Assembly: GCF_034702125.1 (NCBI RefSeq) | Contig: NC_085867.1 | Coordinates: 41,883,483 to 41,947,482, forward strand | Reading direction: 5' to 3' | Origin: Engraulis encrasicolus | Taxonomy: Eukaryota > Chordata > Actinopteri > Clupeiformes > Engraulidae | DNA: 64,000 nt | Shown here: piece after piece, positions 1 through 48,420 of the stretch | How positions within the stretch are numbered: the stretch's first letter is position 1 | Layout: every line of letters begins with the position of its first letter | The notes under the pieces: model-generated | The model's database searches: none | Told to the model about the DNA's origin: nothing | Seen by the model: the letters and a program-made list of their open reading frames with translations, nothing else | Translations under genes and position numbers: made by a program

Positions 1-365
1 CCGAGATGTCTTCGAGTTTCAATGTTAATACTGTTTGCCTTTTCTTGTGGTACCAAATTGTCGTTTTACCATCCCCGAACGTAACTGTGTAGCCTAACTA
101 CTGTACATAACTGTCAACTTGAATCGTGAACTGCTAATTAACTTACTTGTTATCATGAATAAATATTTGCCCTTCTCTTTAAGGTATTTTTAATAATAGT
201 AGTAGTAGTTACATGTTGTCCTTGTATTGTCTATATATTTCTACTCATCTCCACAGTAGCTGTCCACAAGTGACGCTTCAAACTCAAATTTTAAAATAAT
301 TTCGTTTTTTGACTGCTCTCTCTCTCTCTCTCTCTCTCTCTTTCTACCTGGGTCTGTCTGCGCAG
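1..365 (+). other. add1: add1 intron (3' part) ending at a TC-rich acceptor
   Basis: No exon is recognisable before 366. The stretch is AT-rich and ends in a (TC)n run at about 317-340 that merges into the pyrimidine tract of the acceptor at 364-365. The earlier adducin exons lie to the left of the window. Confidence 0.6.
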
Positions 366-10151
<9,786 letters not shown>

Positions 10152-12130
10152 ACAGATGTCTCTTATTATTTTTCTTTGCAGGTGGGGGAAAAATGAGAAG
10201 GCCTCATCTTACTTCAGTTTTTAGTAGTCCACTCCTTTTTTATATATATACGTTATGAGCTTATTTTATGTTGACCTACAGTACAGTGTGTGCCAATTTA
10301 GGGTTTTTTGTTTTTGATTTGAGAGAGAGAGAGAGAGAACGAGCGAGGAATTGGGAGAGAGAAAGTGTGAAGAATTGCTTTGGTTTTCTTTGAGTAATGG
10401 GTGAAGGCATCCAGTCTGGTCCACTATGATTTCTGTGGCTTCTTTTGCATGTTTGTTCTTCGGCCCACTTGTAAAGTGAGCCATTTTAATTCTACAGTAT
10501 TTTTTAGAAAACATGGATAAACCCAATTACCGGTAATCATCAGTAGAATGTATTGGGATTGTATGAAATTGTACTCCAAGTGTCTTTGGAAAAAAAAATG
10601 AATGCAGAAAATGACCTGTGAAATCATGTCAGACATGTTATAAAATAACCCTTTTAATAAAATACAAACTGCACGGTGCTAAATTATATATATATTACAT
10701 ACAATTCAGTCAATATTAAGTGTTGGCCATATACATTGTCTGTGTACTGGGGTCCATGCTTCTTTACCTATTGACTTGTAAATTACAGAAATAAAATGAA
10801 GAAGAAAATTCTCAAGAAAGTGAAAATATGAAGGAAAAAAGTAAAAGGTAGAAGTCATGAGCAGTATGCATGCATACCTGCAACACCCAAGGGAAAAAAC
10901 AATGAAAATGCAGTTTTCACTCTATTTCACTAATCTGAAGTAATTGATTAAGTAGAAATGTTTTATTTACATCTATTTTGATTATTGAAACTTGATGCAG
11001 CTTGTAATTGATAAACTGTAGAAAGCTGAGAGCTATTTGTTCTTTATTTTATTCTTTGTTATAATTTGAGAATTTTCTTCTGGTACCACTACCACCTGAT
11101 CAAATCCATTGGGCCAATGTCACCATAACCCATGTCAATCAGTCACTCAACTTACCAGGGACTGTGATGTTCTTGGGACACCAGATTTGAACAGAACCAA
11201 AAGAATGTTTCACCATGTGGAACCAACTCACAAAGACGAGTGAGGGGGGAAAGACCAATGAATTGTAATTTCCCCCAATGAGTACTATGTTTTGACCCGT
11301 AGGAAGAGAGTTGCAGACCATCGTTTCGGTCAGTTATTCTGTGAATGTGAGTTTTTCCTCAAATTGAAAGAAACAGTAAGCAAAGGTCCACGTACAGTAA
11401 TTGTGATCTTTTCCTCTGGTGTTCTGTTCTAAGGAAACAAATGACTTGAGAATCTGCCAGATCTACGGGTTAAGTAAAAAACAATAACCAGAACCAAGCC
11501 TGTGAAACTAAAAATAAGCCAACCTGAGCTTCTGTGTGCTTTTACAAGATAAGAAAAGCAAGAAGCATCTGAGCCAAACTTAACTCACATGATTTAATGT
11601 CTATGACAAAACCACTAGCTGTCTCCTGTCACAGCCCTGGTGCTCTCCACTCACAATGTAGGAGCAGGTGGCGTCCCAAACTGAGTTAGGGTACTTTGAT
11701 CAAGCTAATGTATTTGAACTGGAGGCTGACATATACGAGACTGGACCAATTATTATCACACTAACACAGCTTGGATAGTAGACCACTGATGAATCAGTAT
11801 GTATCTGTGCAAATTGACAGAGGTCTTTCTTACAGAACTGCATGGCATTTAACGCTTACACTTGCATTGTTTTTTTCCCCTCTGTACATTCAATCTGTAT
11901 CCCTGTTCATAATGTGCTCAAATGCTATTTTGCATAACAACACTGGCATAGTAGTTTTGTTTGTTTGTTTTGTTTTTAGTATTTAGATTATGTTGCTGTA
12001 CAGACGCAGCTATGTTCAGCATTTTGTGCCCTGGTTTTATTTCTGTGTAGTACAATTATGAGATTACATCTGCATTTTCATGGAACTGTTTTATTTGTGA
12101 ATCCATGAATAAAACTTCCTCCTTACAATC
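10152..12130 (+). other. add1: add1 3' UTR with several poly(A) signals
   Basis: No coding signal follows the stop. AATAAA occurs at 10656-10661, 10790-10795 and 12108-12113. The last, in the context CATGAATAAAACTTCC after a T-rich stretch, looks like the main distal signal and gives a UTR of about 2 kb. Which signals are used cannot be read from the sequence. Confidence 0.6.
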
Positions 12131-12392
12131 CCACTTTTGGAAAATGTGCACCGAGTGGTATGTTTATCAGGAATGGGAAATATTACTTATCTCAATCGAG
12201 CATAAGTATATTCCATCCATATGTGCTGTCGGCCCATGGTGATTCCTTAGATATACCCAGGAGTAGATGAGTTCTGATTAATTGCTTTATTAGACAAATA
12301 GCCTATTTGTAGAATTGACTGTGTCTTCGAGAGGGCCAAGATGAGGTCCTACATTGACAACACTATCATTTGTATTTTGACAAGAAAGCTCA

Positions 12393-12690
12393 CCTGGGAA
12401 ACTTCAACTCTAATTGTCATTGTGACACAGCACTCCACAGCACACAATTGCATACTGCACACAACAAAATTGCATTAATGCCTCACCCGTGCAAGGGGGC
12501 AGACCGCAATGGCGCCCCAAGGGAGCAGTGTGGCAGGATGGTATCATGTTCAGGGTACCGCAATCATGGATGGGGGAGAGCACTGGTTAATTACTCCCCA
12601 CCACTACAAACCTGGCCGGTCAGGAGTCGAACTGGCAACCTTTGGGCTACAAGTCTGACAACCGCTTACCCATGACACTCTAACCACTTA
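12393..12690 (-). mobile_element. tRNA-derived SINE (family A), reverse orientation
   Basis: It shares its whole body with the better copy at 16052-16387: TTGTCATTGTGACACAGCAC, GCCTCACCCGTGCAAGG, and the tRNA-like head read in reverse near 12620-12680. It lies between add1 and nop14. Confidence 0.85.
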
Positions 12691-12859
12691 TAGATGTCAT
12701 AATTTACTATATTGTCTACCCATTAAATTGGGTGTATAAGTATGAATATAAAAGAATAGGTCAGATTTAAAACATTGAGAAACATTAAAGCAATACTATC
12801 CTGAGAGCTGCTTGGCAAATCTTGTTAGAATTATTTGTGTCTGGTCAGTTGGAGGATCC

Positions 12860-12874
12860 CCGCTAGGTGGCGAC
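12860..12874. promoter_or_regulatory. CTCF-like motif upstream of nop14
   Basis: The bases CCGCTAGGTGGCGAC fit the core of the vertebrate CTCF motif (CCNNNAGRKGGCR type). It lies between the SINE and the nop14 promoter, a sensible place for a boundary element. Motif match only. Confidence 0.4.
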
Positions 12875-12926
12875 AAAGGAATTTCTGTAAGCCTACCTCT
12901 TGCCCTTTCACCTCTGCTTTCGACCG

Positions 12927-12934
12927 TGACGTCA
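12927..12934. promoter_or_regulatory. nop14: Palindromic CRE (TGACGTCA) in nop14 promoter
   Basis: A full TGACGTCA site, the binding site of CREB/ATF factors, lies about 110 bp before the donor of the non-coding first exon. No TATA box is seen nearby. Start of transcription is probably between about 12935 and 13000. Confidence 0.5.
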
Positions 12935-12949
12935 CCAGCTCTTGTGGAA

Positions 12950-13047
12950 ACAACGTGGGTAACGCAAAGGAAAATACAGTAGACTTTTTGGACTGCAAAC
13001 TAGCTAATGTTTGAATATTTCTCCGTTCTGATTACATAAGTAATCAG
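12950..13047 (+). other. nop14: Non-coding first exon of nop14 (start approximate)
   Basis: A perfect donor, CAG|GTAAGT, lies at 13047/13048, and a matching acceptor, CCTTTAG, ends at 13678 just 7 nt before the initiator codon. This implies a 5' UTR exon with a 631-nt intron. The 5' end is a guess. Confidence 0.55.
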
Positions 13048-13450
13048 GTAAGTTGACATAGATATATCCGGACTTTCATTCCCTAACAGTAAAGGCGTTT
13101 GCGACATAAAATACACCCTCTGAGTGAATGCTAACTTCGGTGTTTTGAGTAAAGCTGTTTCCACTTTGGTTCAGAAAAGTATTGCAATACTTTCCCCAAA
13201 TGCATCATAAACTTGATGTATTGCATCAAAATATGTGTCAATTCCATGACGACCACACTGTTTGACAGTCCTTCAGATCACATGTTACAAGTGTTCAACT
13301 GTGTTGTTGTCCTCTCTGGTTGTGGATGATTCCCTGATTGACGCTCCCAACCCAGGACGCTCCCATTTCATCTCGCTCCCACTAGCCAGACTATCGGTAC
13401 CACCGCCATATGACGGAGCTAGTTATGTTGTTGATGTTAGTTTTTTGTTT

Positions 13451-13509
13451 CTAACCCTAACCCTAACCTTAACCCTAAACCTAACCCTAACCCTAACCCT
13501 AACCCTAAA
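13451..13509. repeat. Interstitial telomeric repeat (CCCTAA)n
   Basis: About ten CCCTAA hexamers in a row with one CCTTAA and one CCTAAA variant. They lie inside the nop14 5' UTR intron. Unique gene sequence continues on both sides, so this is an interstitial tract and not a chromosome end. Confidence 0.95.
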
Positions 13510-13555
13510 TTGCTTGTATGTGGCAGTATATGATAATACGTGAAATATAATCGGG

Positions 13556-13614
13556 TGGGACCGCACGTCCGGGAGTGATAGAAACACCTGGGACCGCACG
13601 TCCGGGAGCGATCT
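13556..13614. repeat. Short tandem duplication GGGACCGCACGTCCGGGAG
   Basis: GGGACCGCACGTCCGGGAG occurs twice, starting at 13558 and 13591, separated by about 14 nt. The core CGCACGTCCGGG is partly palindromic. It lies in the nop14 5' UTR intron. Confidence 0.7.
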
Positions 13615-13685
13615 CAGTTGGGAGTCTCCATCCCCTTACCTTGTGGATAGCTTCAATACGTGCTTTCAATTCCTTTAGATTGACC

Positions 13686-42114
<28,429 letters not shown>

Positions 42115-42650
42115 GCAATAACATCTGGAACAACCTGAACTTTTATGTTCCTTCTTCTCTTTCACACCCACACACACACTCTCAACGCCACTTACTGTAC
42201 AAGGAGCACAGTGGATCGCAGTGCACTGCCATAACACTGGTCTGTCCCTATGGAACTCGGCGCCTCCATGTCATGTTGTCATGGAGATGGATTGCTGACT
42301 TGGCGAAAATCTTTTTAGACACACACAGCTGTGTGACCGGACTTGAATTTTTTTTGTTTTATTTTTTTTTTTCAGTTTTTATGGCATAATTGGACACCTG
42401 AGAAGGGATGCGTGTGGGGGATGCTGACTTTTCATATATGTGTATGTGTTGTGAATAATACAATTTTGAACTACAAATGTATTAAATCTATTACTTCTGT
42501 TGTAAAACAAAACAGAGTAGCATATTCTGACATTGTCTTTCTGAAAAATACCCAGTGCAAAGCAGAAGCACAACTGAAAATCCATCTGAAGATTATGGTT
42601 CATTCTCTAGCAGACTGTAACAGACTATATCTCTTTTTTTATTAAAACAA
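42115..42650 (+). other. nop14: nop14 3' UTR
   Basis: The sequence after the stop codon holds ATTAAA at 42481-42486 and again at 42641-42646 after a T-run. The second is the likelier main signal. No AATAAA occurs in between. Confidence 0.6.
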
Positions 42651-43141
42651 TTTAAATTCCCATGTAAATGGCCTGCCTGTGCAGAATTTTCTACTGTAAT
42701 GCTTCACATTTACTGGGGTTCATCTAGCGGAATGTCATTTTGACGTTGTCAATAGGAATTGGAATCCAATGTTTCAGATGTAGCGCATGCCTTCAATGAG
42801 CTATCCAAGAATGCAAAATGTCTTCTGAATGTCTTCAAATAAACCACACATTTGCACATTGTAGGTGCTACGTGTGCGGTATTCCACTTACCAGGCAGTG
42901 CATTGTAAACAATAGACAGTTTCTGATTGCACTTAGTATATTTAAAGGTTATTGCTTACAGTCCCTGGGCCTGGAAGACCTATGGGTTCAGGAGCCTTGC
43001 TAACCTTACAGAGCCCCCGATGAGAAACACTACACCTAGAGCAATGTGGCTTTGGGTGCCTTTCTCAAGGACTCTTCAGCCATGGGTGTAGGGGTTGAAA
43101 CTGCAACAATATAAGCTGAAGACAAGTCTACTTGCCATTAG

Positions 43142-43382
43142 GATATGGCTGCCTCAGCCATTATGGGATAGTGGTTAGAGAGGTGGACTTGTGATCAGAG
43201 GGTTGCAAGTTCAAATCCCACCCTTACCTCTCCCTACACCGCTATCCATGGCTGAGGTGCTCTTGAGCAAGGCACCTAACCCCACGTTATTCCAGGGACT
43301 ATAATAACCAATACCCTGTATCTAAAAACCTGTAAGTCGCTTTGGATTTTAAAAAAGTGTCAGCAAAGTGTAATGTAATGTC
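43142..43382 (+). mobile_element. SINE (family D) with AATGT tail
   Basis: The tRNA-like head (GATAGTGGTTAGAGAGGTGG; B box GTTCAAATCCC) is followed by a body with TAAGTCGCTTTGGATT and a TGTAATGTAATG tail. The tail alone recurs in reverse at about 58056-58140. Confidence 0.85.
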
Positions 43383-43719
43383 TCGGGTAAAGAGCTGAGG
43401 ATTTTTAAACTATGGGTCCAAAAATGACAGTGGCTCTGAATATTTTCCCACTCCCCATAAAGCCTGCTGTCCCAAACATGGACATAATCATTTCAATTGA
43501 TTAAAGAAAAAACTCTCTGATTGAATTGATGATGTCCTCAGTCCAGTAAGTAGTTGTAACAACAAACATCTCCTATGCTTCTGGAACAGCCTCTTCCCTC
43601 TCAAAACAGCATAACAAGTGTACTTTTCTGAATTTCTACTTTACTAACGTACACGCTTCAGGACGGCAGGTTTTCTCTCTTTAGGGTCTGCACTGTCTGT
43701 TCGTGTGTGTGTTCACAGC

Positions 43720-43935
43720 CAGTTTTACATACAGCCTCCCCACTCCCTATTTTACCCATGCCAGCAGTTCACCTAGGGGTCGCTGTCGAGAGAGTGCATC
43801 CAGAGCCGTAACAGCTCTGAGCGCAGCCCATTCATTCTGAATGGAGTCAACACTCCTCCGTTGGCGCCCCTAGAGTGCAGTGCCACCCGGAAGAGGGGAG
43901 TCTCTCGTAATACCCTTAAAACATCTCTGGTGTGT
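43720..43935. mobile_element. Short copy of the element that splits the PLE
   Basis: TTTTACATACAG, AGTTCACCTAGGG and CGCTGTCGAGA, followed by CCACCCGGAAGAGGGGAGTC and TCTCGTAATACC, correspond in reverse to blocks at 47191-47240 and 47750-47830. It is a roughly 215-bp member of the same repeat family. Confidence 0.65.
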
Positions 43936-44015
43936 TGAGTCAACGATGCGCACGCATTCAGTGAGGTCGTCGATTCTGAACGGGTCAATAAGTGTACTAT
44001 TTTCTCTTAAATTTG

Positions 44016-46046
44016 CATACCTGCCGACCATTACGCATTTTGTGTAGCAGATACGGATTTTGACATCAAACTACGGCGCTGTCACTTCAAAATACGGGAA
44101 AAACCAATAGCAAAGTGTGTTCATGGGCCCTTATAAATTGCTCTGTAGACTTGCAACCAGACAGAGCCGTAGACATGGCTCTGCTTGCAATTGTCTCGCG
44201 CTGGCCTTTCCATTGGCCAGCAACGTGTGGGGGGGAATATTGACCAATCAGAGCGCTAGTTTGGATGTCTTCATTTGTTATGCTGCGCTCCTCTCGAGCC
44301 GAGGCATCAGCTGCGTGCCGACAGAAAGTTTGCTTCGAAATCACACAAGCAGAGAGACTGGTTAATGTAGCCTACTCCTATAATCTCTGAAACAAGTGTC
44401 CTCCTCCTGTCATCATGTATTATCCATCTTGGTACTGTCGCTGTAGTTTTACAAGTGAGCACCGTCAAAATCACCGTTTCAAAGGTAAATGGACTTTGAG
44501 AAATAGCCTGTATGGGAATAGTGAATTGCGTCCAATTGCTAAATCCCTAAACTTATGAAAATAAATAAAGGCCGAGGTCTGTCGTAATGATTCACCCAAT
44601 GTTTTGCCGTATTTGACGGCAATATGTTGTTGCTTGTTTTGATATTGGACCGAAACGAGATTACTTCCGAATGAGAAAATGTGTCGATGACCGCGCTATA
44701 AATTAGCTGATTAGCAGCAAACTAAATTCGGTTTCCCTTTGCGCCGGATCATTTTAACTCGGGAAAATAATGCGATAGTTCTAACGGTTGTGCTCGGAGT
44801 AGGTCTACATCTGTAACCTACCATGACACCGTATAGGAATACTGTTCCCCCTGAGTCATGGCCCATTCTGTGAACAGGTGTAACAGGTCGTGCGTCATAC
44901 CAAATATGCATCACTCCACGACTACTATCCGTAATCACGTATGGCAATCTATTAATAAAATCAATTATCCTATCATCATATATGTGCCGAACAGTGAACA
45001 ATAGCCAACTCATGACGGCAGATGAGGGTAGATAGGCCTACTATTATGCAGAGAAGTGAAAAAAAGAAGCGATGCCCCTCAAAAGTTACTGTGGAAGTTC
45101 CAAGAGCATTGGCCATTAGCCCCCGTCCCTCAGAGCCACTACATGACGCATTTTGTACTGAATGAATGCTGAAAGTGTGATTTTGATGTTAGCCCCCAAG
45201 GTAATAATATTAACCTGATATTATCCTATCTTACTGTAGATAACACTTTTCTTTATCTTTTTCTCTACTGCTGATGCTTCTTCACAGAAGGTGACATCAC
45301 CATTTATTAGTATTGGGGGAGATGATGTAAGAATCATTACAATTCAACTTTTTGTTCATAAAAATCACTGAAATGCCTCTGTATTTTATGATCAAATTAT
45401 ACATTTTCCTACATGTACCTTCTACAGCCAAACAAATAATCTGCAAATGCTTCAATTTCATACTCAATTCCAGCTCCTTAACACCCCCCAAGTGACCAAA
45501 TGCTCTGTTTGGCTGGTACATAGGATAACTTAATAGCCACTTAGGCCTACTAGCCAGACTGGTGGTATGTTTGACTAGTAAGATTAACAGCAATATTGGC
45601 TGGTGATCAGTAAAGTTAATTTAGAGGCCTGAATTCCAGCACACTATATCATAGCATTTCATTGGTGTTATGGTGTGAAACAAAAAAAAAAAATCTTTCA
45701 TGAAAGTTTAATAAATTATGGTAGTTCAAAGTACTGTGAAGAGCAAGATAAACTATTTGCCAGATACACGGGATGTTAGGCTAAAATGCATTAAAATGCA
45801 GGAAATTGCATCTAAGAAAAGCATTTTTTTCTGGGGGAGGACCCCCCTGCCTGAATGAAGTGTCTCATATCTTCCCTGTTGACATTTGGCAACCCTAGGT
45901 GTAGGGCAGACTATGCAAAACAAAGTAGGCTCTCAGATGGGCCCGCCGACGACCCCGTTGCTTTGCCATGCCAAGTTGTTGCGCCGTGAATTGCCGCGCC
46001 GCGATAAGTTGCTACTCAATTTTTTTTTAAAAGGTTGGCAGGTATG
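44016..46046. mobile_element. 2-kb hAT-like element with CATACCTGCC ends
   Basis: CATACCTGCC at 44016 mirrors GGCAGGTATG ending at 46046, and AATTTG lies on both flanks (44010-44015 and 46047-46052). The interior shares a GCAGGAAATTGCATCT..GGGGGAGGACCCCC block with the elements at 19552 and 58800. No transposase was recognised in its reading frames. Confidence 0.65.
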
Positions 46047-46596
46047 AATTTGTGAATTGACCGATCACAAGCCACGCCCATTTTTGGTGCATCATAATTC
46101 AGCTGGTTAGAACCCTCGGACAACTTGCACCAGGAGAATGTTCAAACTGCTACTACTCCTGTCTTCAAAGTAGCCTAGTCTAAAGAGAAATAAAAAATAC
46201 TAGTCATTATTCTCATGAAATTTGTTACAGTTCACAAACAATAGCCTATCCTATCCTATCGAATTTGTCAGAGGAAGCATGATGTAACAATCAATGGGCG
46301 GGGCTTGGGATTGGTCAATTGGTTTGGACTCTGCTACTGTCATAAAGATAACGTCAACACTTTCTTTTGTATAAAAAAACAAACATTACTAAATAAAATA
46401 CAAATAAAGATACAAATATCAGCTCATAACAACTAGAAGATGGGCAAAATTGTTTGGATAACAACTCAATTGCATGAGTGAGGAAGAGGAGCTAAGGACG
46501 TAGGTAGGCTCAGAGCAGGGTAGGTTGTCTGTAGATTGCATACGACTGATTCTACGTTTCGAATGCGCTTTTGGCAAAAGGAAAATGTCAAGAATA

Positions 46597-47912
46597 TTTT
46601 TTTCTACACAATACAGCAACATGGCCTACAAAGTAAAAAATGCAATCACACGAAACTGGGACATATTATTGAGCGATGACACGCTTTCCTCATTGTTTTC
46701 AGCACCTCCAACTGTCTCCTTTCGAAGGGCCCCAACACTCAAAGACAGTTTGGTCAAAAGCCACTTACCAGCTGACAAACCCAAGCTGCACTTCCCTAAG
46801 CCAAAAGGCACTTACAGATGTGGTGCCTGTAATCACTGTGACAATATTAAGAGGGAGGACAAGTTTGTGGATGTTTTTACACAGAGACTCTTCTATTGTC
46901 GTGAATTTGCAAATTGCAATTCAACATTTGTGGTTTACAGATTGGAATGTGAATGTGGATGTTTTTATGTGGGCCGCACCAAACGAAAACTTCGGCAAAG
47001 ACTGGCTGAACATAAGAATGCCATCAAAACAGTGAACCCCAACTACCCAATGGCTCAACACTACAAAAATGCTGGTCATACCAACCACATGACTCTAAAA
47101 GCCATGGTCATTGAAACCATTCCAAAAAGCACCAGAGGGGGTGACAGACTGAAACGGCTCTTACAGAGAGAAACCAGAGAGTGTTTATGGGTAGTACGAG
47201 AGAGCAATCTCGCTACTTTTTCCGGGTGGTACTGTCCACTAAGTGGCGCCATCCAGGCAGCGCAGAGGAGCGCCAAGGAGCGCAGAGGCTGTTGAAATGA
47301 ATGTGGTCCCATGGAGCTCAACCACGATGCTGCCATTGCTTTGGGAGAGAATTGGTATCATCGTTTCATTTTATTTTTCCAAAAGGCAGGATGGATTATC
47401 CTTTCAAACAGCAGTTAGTTTGAATGTTTAAACTTGCTGGATCTTTGTAAAATACGTCTTTATTGTCAATATGACGTCACGAGTGGCTTCACACACTGCG
47501 TTTGGATTGGTCGGCCGGCTGCATTGCTGTGATCACGACGGCCGTAAAGCAATTTTGTTAGCAAGATGCTAGCGGAGCCTGACTCATAAATGCCAAAGCT
47601 GTAGGAAATCAGAAGGACATAACTCCCATATTATTGTACATTTCATTGAAATCCACATTGGTTTCACAGAACTTACAGTAATATTGTCAAGTTTCAGCAG
47701 ACAGCGAGCACAATTGTCAGTTATTAGCGCCAGCCTTATGACCTCTGCTGTCTCGACAGCGCTCCCTAGGTGAACTGCAGGCACGGGTTTGAGGGCGAGA
47801 TTCAACACTGTATGTAAACCCACTGTGGAGAAACATTTTGGATCCATACATTGAGGGCCACATCCTACCCTGGTCTTAATGAAGAAATAGACTTTTCTCC
47901 TTTTTTATGAAG
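46597..47912 (+). pseudogene. PLE RT end plus GIY-YIG endonuclease, split by insertion
   Basis: From 46597 the frame reads TQYSNMAYKVKNAITRNWD, a conserved region after the PLE reverse transcriptase core, then PTVSFRRAPTLKDSLVKSH. A Cys motif (CGACNHC) and the GIY-YIG domain follow (FVVYRLECECGCFYVGRTKR, with RLAEHKNAI after it). The frame is native to about 47190. The last part of the protein, reading WIHTLRATSYPGLNEEIDF and a stop at 47910-47912, resumes at about 47841. PLEs with this nuclease use it to cut target DNA before reverse transcription. The annotated stop at 47295 lies inside the insertion. Confidence 0.85.
47191..47833. mobile_element. Insertion splitting the PLE endonuclease frame
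   Basis: The inserted piece starts GTAGTACGAGAGAGC and ends near CACTGTATGTAAACC. TTTATGG before it (47184-47190) and ATTTTGG after it (47835-47841) look like a diverged target duplication. Both ends are related to the short repeat at 43720-43935. No coding frame of its own was recognised. Confidence 0.7.
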
Positions 47913-48249
47913 TACCCCATGTTTGCCCCTTATCGTATTTTTTAATTATGTTGTGTTGTAGACTGCCTTATATGGCCAGTGAAAATGCCATAGTCTTCTG
48001 AATTTACCTCTGCCTATGCACCTATAGATGTCTGCATCTAGGCCCCTGTTTTAACTAAGAACTTAACTGGGCCCTTGAAGACTTTTTTGTTATTGTTTGT
48101 CCTTGTCTATTGTTTACTTTGCAAATGCACTGGTGATGGGATTTTTATGTTAAAATGTATGTCACACTGCACTGATTTTGATTGGCTGTGTCTCTGTGTC
48201 ACATGACATGGAATCCATTTTAAAAACATCTTTGCAAGAAGCAACAAAG

Positions 48250-48290
48250 TTTGCCCTGATGAAGACTCGAAACGCGTAGGCGTTATCCAT
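48250..48290 (+). ncRNA. Hammerhead-ribozyme-like core in PLE 3' region
   Basis: CTGATGA at 48256-48262 is followed by GAAAC and a CGC/GCG stem with a GTAG loop, then TT at the expected cleavage position. PLEs are known to carry minimal hammerhead ribozymes with this core. Stem II here (AGACTC) is very short and poorly paired, so activity is doubtful. Confidence 0.5.
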
Positions 48291-48420
48291 TAAAATAAAG
48301 GATTTTTAACTTTTTTCACTAAGATCAGTGTGCCTCGGATCATTCTTCTGACTACCACTTTCAACAAGGAACCTTTTTTTTGGACCTTCACACTTTGGAG
48401 ATAGTCACAAGCCAATTAAT

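Larger units (their letters stand above)
46597..48420 (+). mobile_element. Penelope-like element, 5'-truncated, GIY-YIG type
   Basis: The element keeps the end of the reverse transcriptase, the GIY-YIG endonuclease and the 3' region. The latter includes a hammerhead-like core at 48256-48285 followed by a segment with AATAAAG. The 5' edge at about 46597 is where homology-like coding begins. It is interrupted by a foreign insertion at about 47191-47833. Confidence 0.85.

Noticed and set aside
13451..13509. Chromosome end or assembly end
   Set aside because: Unique nop14 sequence continues in phase right after it, so the telomeric repeat is internal.
46597..47912. Stand-alone GIY-YIG homing endonuclease gene
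   Set aside because: The residues before the nuclease domain match the region after a Penelope reverse transcriptase, and the 3' region carries a PLE-type hammerhead-like core.
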